DNA from: Cudoniella acicularis
Lineage: Eukaryota; Ascomycota; Leotiomycetes; Helotiales; Helotiaceae
Reading direction: 5' to 3'
Assembly: GCA_013054445.1 (NCBI GenBank)
Contig: JAAMPI010001758.1
Span: 1-10,761, forward strand
Length of the DNA stretch: 10,761 nucleotides
Both the position numbers and the translations under genes were made by a program. Shown here piece by piece: positions 7,904-10,761 of this stretch; position 1 is the stretch's first letter, and each line of letters starts with the position of its first letter. The notes under the pieces are model-generated. The model saw only the letters and a program-made list of their open reading frames with translations, did not search any database and was not told where the DNA came from.

Positions 7904-9349
7904 TCATGCCGCGATCCTCGAGGCCCGCTTCGCGGCTCCCGCAAGATGCAAATAATATGCTAGGCCGGTAGCCATTGACCCCACGATAACCATTATTCCG
8001 CAGAAAGCTTTCAGCCCGTGGAAACCAACCTGCGAATCCAACAACACTCCTGCAATTGGGCTTCCGATCAAAACCCCGAGGCCTAAAAAGCTGAAGCACA
8101 TGCCCATCCTGGCACCCAGCACCCGTATGTCGGGGCAAAAGACGATCAGTGAGGTTGGAAGTAGAGCAACAATCGCTCCGGAGAAGAAGCCGTAGAGGAT
8201 ACAAAAAACTACAACGGATGCGAAAGTTCTTGTTCTAATCCAGGCAAATGCCAAAATACCAGAGATAAATGTGAAAGGGATCATGATGTTCAATGGCCCA
8301 ACTTTGTCCGAAAGTATGTTCGGCCCAACCCGGCCAACAACAGACGCGCCATTCATAGCAGAGAGCAGATAAAATGCCAGGTCTTGGGAAGTATCGAGAG
8401 TTTGTTCGGCGTACCACGGCATGTAAAAGAAGGGGATATAAAACCCAACGAAGACCACAAATAACGAGACGGTGAAGACCATGAATGGCACATCTTTCAG
8501 TGCAGCGTAATCGATTAAAGAACGCTTCTTGGCTGGTAGGATTCGAGCTTTTGAGATGGTCAATGAAATTGACAAAGTGGCCAGGGCAAGAAATGCAATT
8601 ATTCGGGTCGCCCACCCATATCCAATGGAGCCGACAAGCCTTCTGAATATAATTGGATATATCACTCCTCCTATTGAATCATCAGCATCAGCTCGCGTAC
8701 TATTCGACCCTTTACATACCCAGACTCCCTCCTGTGGCCGCCAATCCCACGGCAGCACCTCGTTTTGTGCTAAACCACTGCGACACAATGGCTGCGCTTG
8801 GAATGAACAAACACCCCGAACCCAAACCGACACACACGCCCATCGACAGGAAGACCTGGTAGTAATCGGTGGAAATACTTGCCATCATCAAGCCGAATAC
8901 AATCAGAAATGTTCCCGTGTACATGAGAGTGCGCAAGTATCCCATATCATAAAGAGGCCCAGTAAAGACGCCAATTACTATCATTAGGAAGCCCTGGATA
9001 GTGCCGATCCAAGAAATCGCAGAGGGACTTGAGGATGCCAGTTGATGCGTTTGATAGAAGGCCTGGTATGCGCCGAATGTGTTGACGATTCCCCTTCAGT
9101 TTGATGTCAGCGATGCATTCTCCATTCTCTTCTCAGCTTCGGAACTCACCAGGAGTTGAAAAACAAAATGTGACATCCAATCACTTGAAGCCATGCTGTC
9201 AATCCTCCATTTGGAGGAGGCGGTGGTAGCGTCGAGACCTCCGCTACTTCTGGAACTTGAGTTGACTTCTCTTCATCTTTGGGTCCTTTCGACGTTGATG
9301 ATTCGCTGACTCTGTCCTCCAACTTCAATGAGTCGTCTTCTGCAGACAT
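7904..9349 (-). CDS. MFS transporter, fungal monocarboxylate-transporter-like (MCT/Mch) group
   Basis: Plasma-membrane facilitator of the major facilitator superfamily, in the group named after monocarboxylate transporters; many fungal members have unknown cargo. Minus-strand exons 9349-9150, 9093-8720 and 8670-7904 join in frame to 446 residues, a usual length. The ATG at 9349-9347 opens a charged, Ser/Pro-rich cytosolic tail (about 1-47), then the group's typical NGGLTAWLQVIGC and FFNSWGIVNTFGAYQ at TM1. Next come SWIGTIQGF (TM2), GLGSGCLFIPSAAIVSQWF and KRGAAVGLAATGGSLGG (TM4-TM5 region). The second half begins after the loop KARILPAKKRSL and ends near AYYLHLAGAAKRAS; about 12 hydrophobic segments are visible. 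The introns are only 56 and 49 bp, with GCTGAC and GCTGAT branch-like sites; keeping the second intron gives a stop at once. It is convergent with the sedolisin gene. The family call is firm; the cargo is unknown, and sequence does not prove a carboxylate. Confidence 0.93.
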
Positions 9350-9679
9350 TTTGATTCGACGAGGTGACAATAATTAAAGTAAGTAAAAAATGTCCCGGGT
9401 CGCAAAGCTGATATGAAGTTCGACTCGCTCAATTGTTTATGTCGCTGCTAACGAATATTCTCATCTTCGACGTGATTGTCGCGATGTTTTTTCCTCAATT
9501 CATTTTTCGTTATTCAAACTCTTCTGTTGGCAACTGGTTCACTTTCTCAATTGTGAATAATTCTTTTCCAGCGTCGTCGTTTTCGTCAAAATCGTGAATC
9601 CTCGAGGTTAGCAATTATCGTCATCAATAATTAATCATCCATGGCTTGAAGCCTCGCAAACAGTCCCTCAACAAACCTT

Positions 9680-9697
9680 CTGCAGCAGGTGCTGCAG
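9680..9697. repeat. Inverted repeat, 7-bp arms and 4-base loop
   Basis: CTGCAGC, loop AGGT, GCTGCAG. It could fold into a small hairpin in RNA, or be chance; there is no T run after it and no gene close by to serve. Confidence 0.8.
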
Positions 9698-10308
9698 GTG
9701 GTTAGTCTTATACGATCGCTCTTCTCCCGCCAATCCATGGACCTCCGTACCCCGTCTGCATCCCCAGCTCATGCAACATCGTCTGTCATCAAACCGGGGT
9801 GTTTTCTCGGTGTCGGACGTATTGCAAAATTAGCCTGTATGCGGGCACGGATTCAGAGCATCGCGATAGGGAGGTTACAACAGCTCATTCACGGCAGTTT
9901 CTGCTTTGCTCTATGCAAGGCCAACTTTCAACCCAGGAGGCAGGAACTTGGGAAGAAGGATTGTGTAATGCTTTATAATTGCACGCGACGGTGTTCTGTA
10001 TTGTTCGTGTGTATGTTTGTGTTGCACATGGAATTTACCCCGAAAGACAACAGGCAGTTCACCGCACACTTACGCTGTAACACACGGGAAAACACGCCCG
10101 GCCAAAAAAGCCACAGCCGTGGGGATCTGCGAGACTCCCGTCCGTGCCGTTTTCCAGCGTGTTCTCCAGCCTCCAACCGTTGATTTCTCCCGAGCGTATC
10201 CAGGTACCGTGTTGACTTTCGCTCTGAAGGCTGGAAAGGGAAGGAAGAGAGAGTTTCGCCGCTTGTTAATTTGTATTTTTGGAAATCGGCATGGACCGCA
10301 CGGCTCAG

Positions 10309-10326
10309 TTGGAATTGGAATTGGAA
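10309..10326 (+). repeat. TTGGAA repeated three times
   Basis: Three perfect TTGGAA units in direct succession. A small simple-sequence repeat without a visible role. Confidence 0.9.
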
Positions 10327-10490
10327 TCTCGCATCTCGTATACATTACGCTTCTAGAAGCTTTCCATGACAAGGAAGCTTCGCTAGACTACAATTCCGTT
10401 CCTTTCCTTCGCGTCCCTTTTCTTCGCTTGTTGACGATGCCATTAGTTGGCGCTTCTTCGGCGGGGACCTGCCAAGGTGGCCGGGCATCA

Positions 10491-10504
10491 ATTGATCGAT
10501 CAAT
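10491..10504. repeat. Perfect 14-bp palindrome
   Basis: ATTGATCGATCAAT equals its own reverse complement. It lies seven bases before a CGG-N6-CCG element (10511-10522). It may be a protein binding site or chance. Confidence 0.8.
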
Positions 10505-10602
10505 CAATCGCGGGGTACTCCGTATTCTGCAGGATTTCCTTTTAATCTGAGATGCGTCATGATCGCTGAGATTTGAATTTGATTTGTTCGGCAAATCTTA
10601 TC

Positions 10603-10616
10603 GCGGTGTTCACCGC
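10603..10616. repeat. Inverted repeat GCGGTG-TT-CACCGC
   Basis: Perfect 6-bp arms around two T. The core is also CGG-N6-CCG (10604-10615), the spacing used by some Zn2Cys6 activators. Confidence 0.75.
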
Positions 10617-10625
10617 TGTTTTTCT

Positions 10626-10639
10626 CTGCAGTACTGCAG
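10626..10639. repeat. Perfect 14-bp palindrome with two PstI-type halves
   Basis: CTGCAG, TA, CTGCAG. Self-complementary over its whole length. No function can be inferred. Confidence 0.8.
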
Positions 10640-10761
10640 TGGTTTTGCCCGTGTCAAGCCGTGTTTGCATTTCTGTAACCTAACAGTGGGCTATTAAGGG
10701 CGTTATACAGCGTGTGTTATGGCGATCATGTCGATCGTGTAGGATCGTGGCGTGTGAGGGG

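Larger units (their letters stand above)
9350..10761. other. Non-coding stretch at the right end, including the MFS upstream region
   Basis: About 1.4 kb without a supportable gene. The part next to the MFS start (9350-9660) is AT-rich with TCGTC and TTATCG stretches and is likely its promoter. Further right, the longest frame (9689-10183, plus) has no recognisable domain and overlaps other open frames, as expected by chance. Short palindromes and a TTGGAA triplet repeat are listed separately. The right end may be the promoter of a gene outside the window. Confidence 0.6.

Noticed and set aside
7274..7963. Open plus-strand frame of 229 codons
   Set aside because: It begins at a GTG codon, has no recognisable domain, and its end runs antisense into the 3' end of the firmly supported MFS gene.
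9689..10183. Plus-strand frame of 164 codons
   Set aside because: No domain, signal or family resemblance, and overlapped by other open frames on both strands; length is within chance.

Overview
The window looks like nuclear DNA of a filamentous ascomycete (Pezizomycotina). The genes carry short introns (49-154 bp) with GT...AG ends and CTRAY-like branch points. They are spaced by about 0.7-1.2 kb of non-coding DNA and encode typical mould protein families. I cannot name the genus. No rRNA, tRNA, CRISPR array, transposon or virus-like sequence was recognised.

Left part (1-3552): a divergent pair. On the minus strand, running off the left edge, is the N-terminal part of a hydantoinase/oxoprolinase (HyuA-type) gene. 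Its reading frame is broken by one extra base in a G7 run inside the conserved ATP-site motif. On the plus strand is a complete five-exon NCS1 permease of the fungal Fur (uracil/allantoin) type. The two genes share a 672-bp promoter. It holds one perfect TCGG-N6-CCGA element, the form bound by the Aspergillus purine-pathway activator UaY, touching a GATA element, plus three more GATA elements nearby. The simplest reading is a nitrogen-regulated module for uptake and ATP-dependent opening of a cyclic amide (hydantoin, allantoin, oxoproline or similar). The true substrate is unknown.

Middle part (3553-7903): a non-coding stretch with an A17 run and several PacC-type hexamers, then a complete three-exon secreted sedolisin (family S53, tripeptidyl-peptidase type) of 612 residues with all catalytic residues present, then 1.2 kb without a supportable gene but with small tandem duplications.

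Right part (7904-10761): a complete three-exon MFS transporter of the fungal monocarboxylate-transporter-like (MCT/Mch) group on the minus strand, convergent with the sedolisin. It is followed by 1.4 kb with no recognised gene and several short palindromes and repeats.

Together the genes suggest nutrient scavenging: a secreted acid peptidase, two importers and a cyclic-amide hydrolase. Only the divergent pair has sequence evidence of being linked in function. I saw no clearly novel molecular system. The most interesting points are the frameshift and the composite regulatory site.
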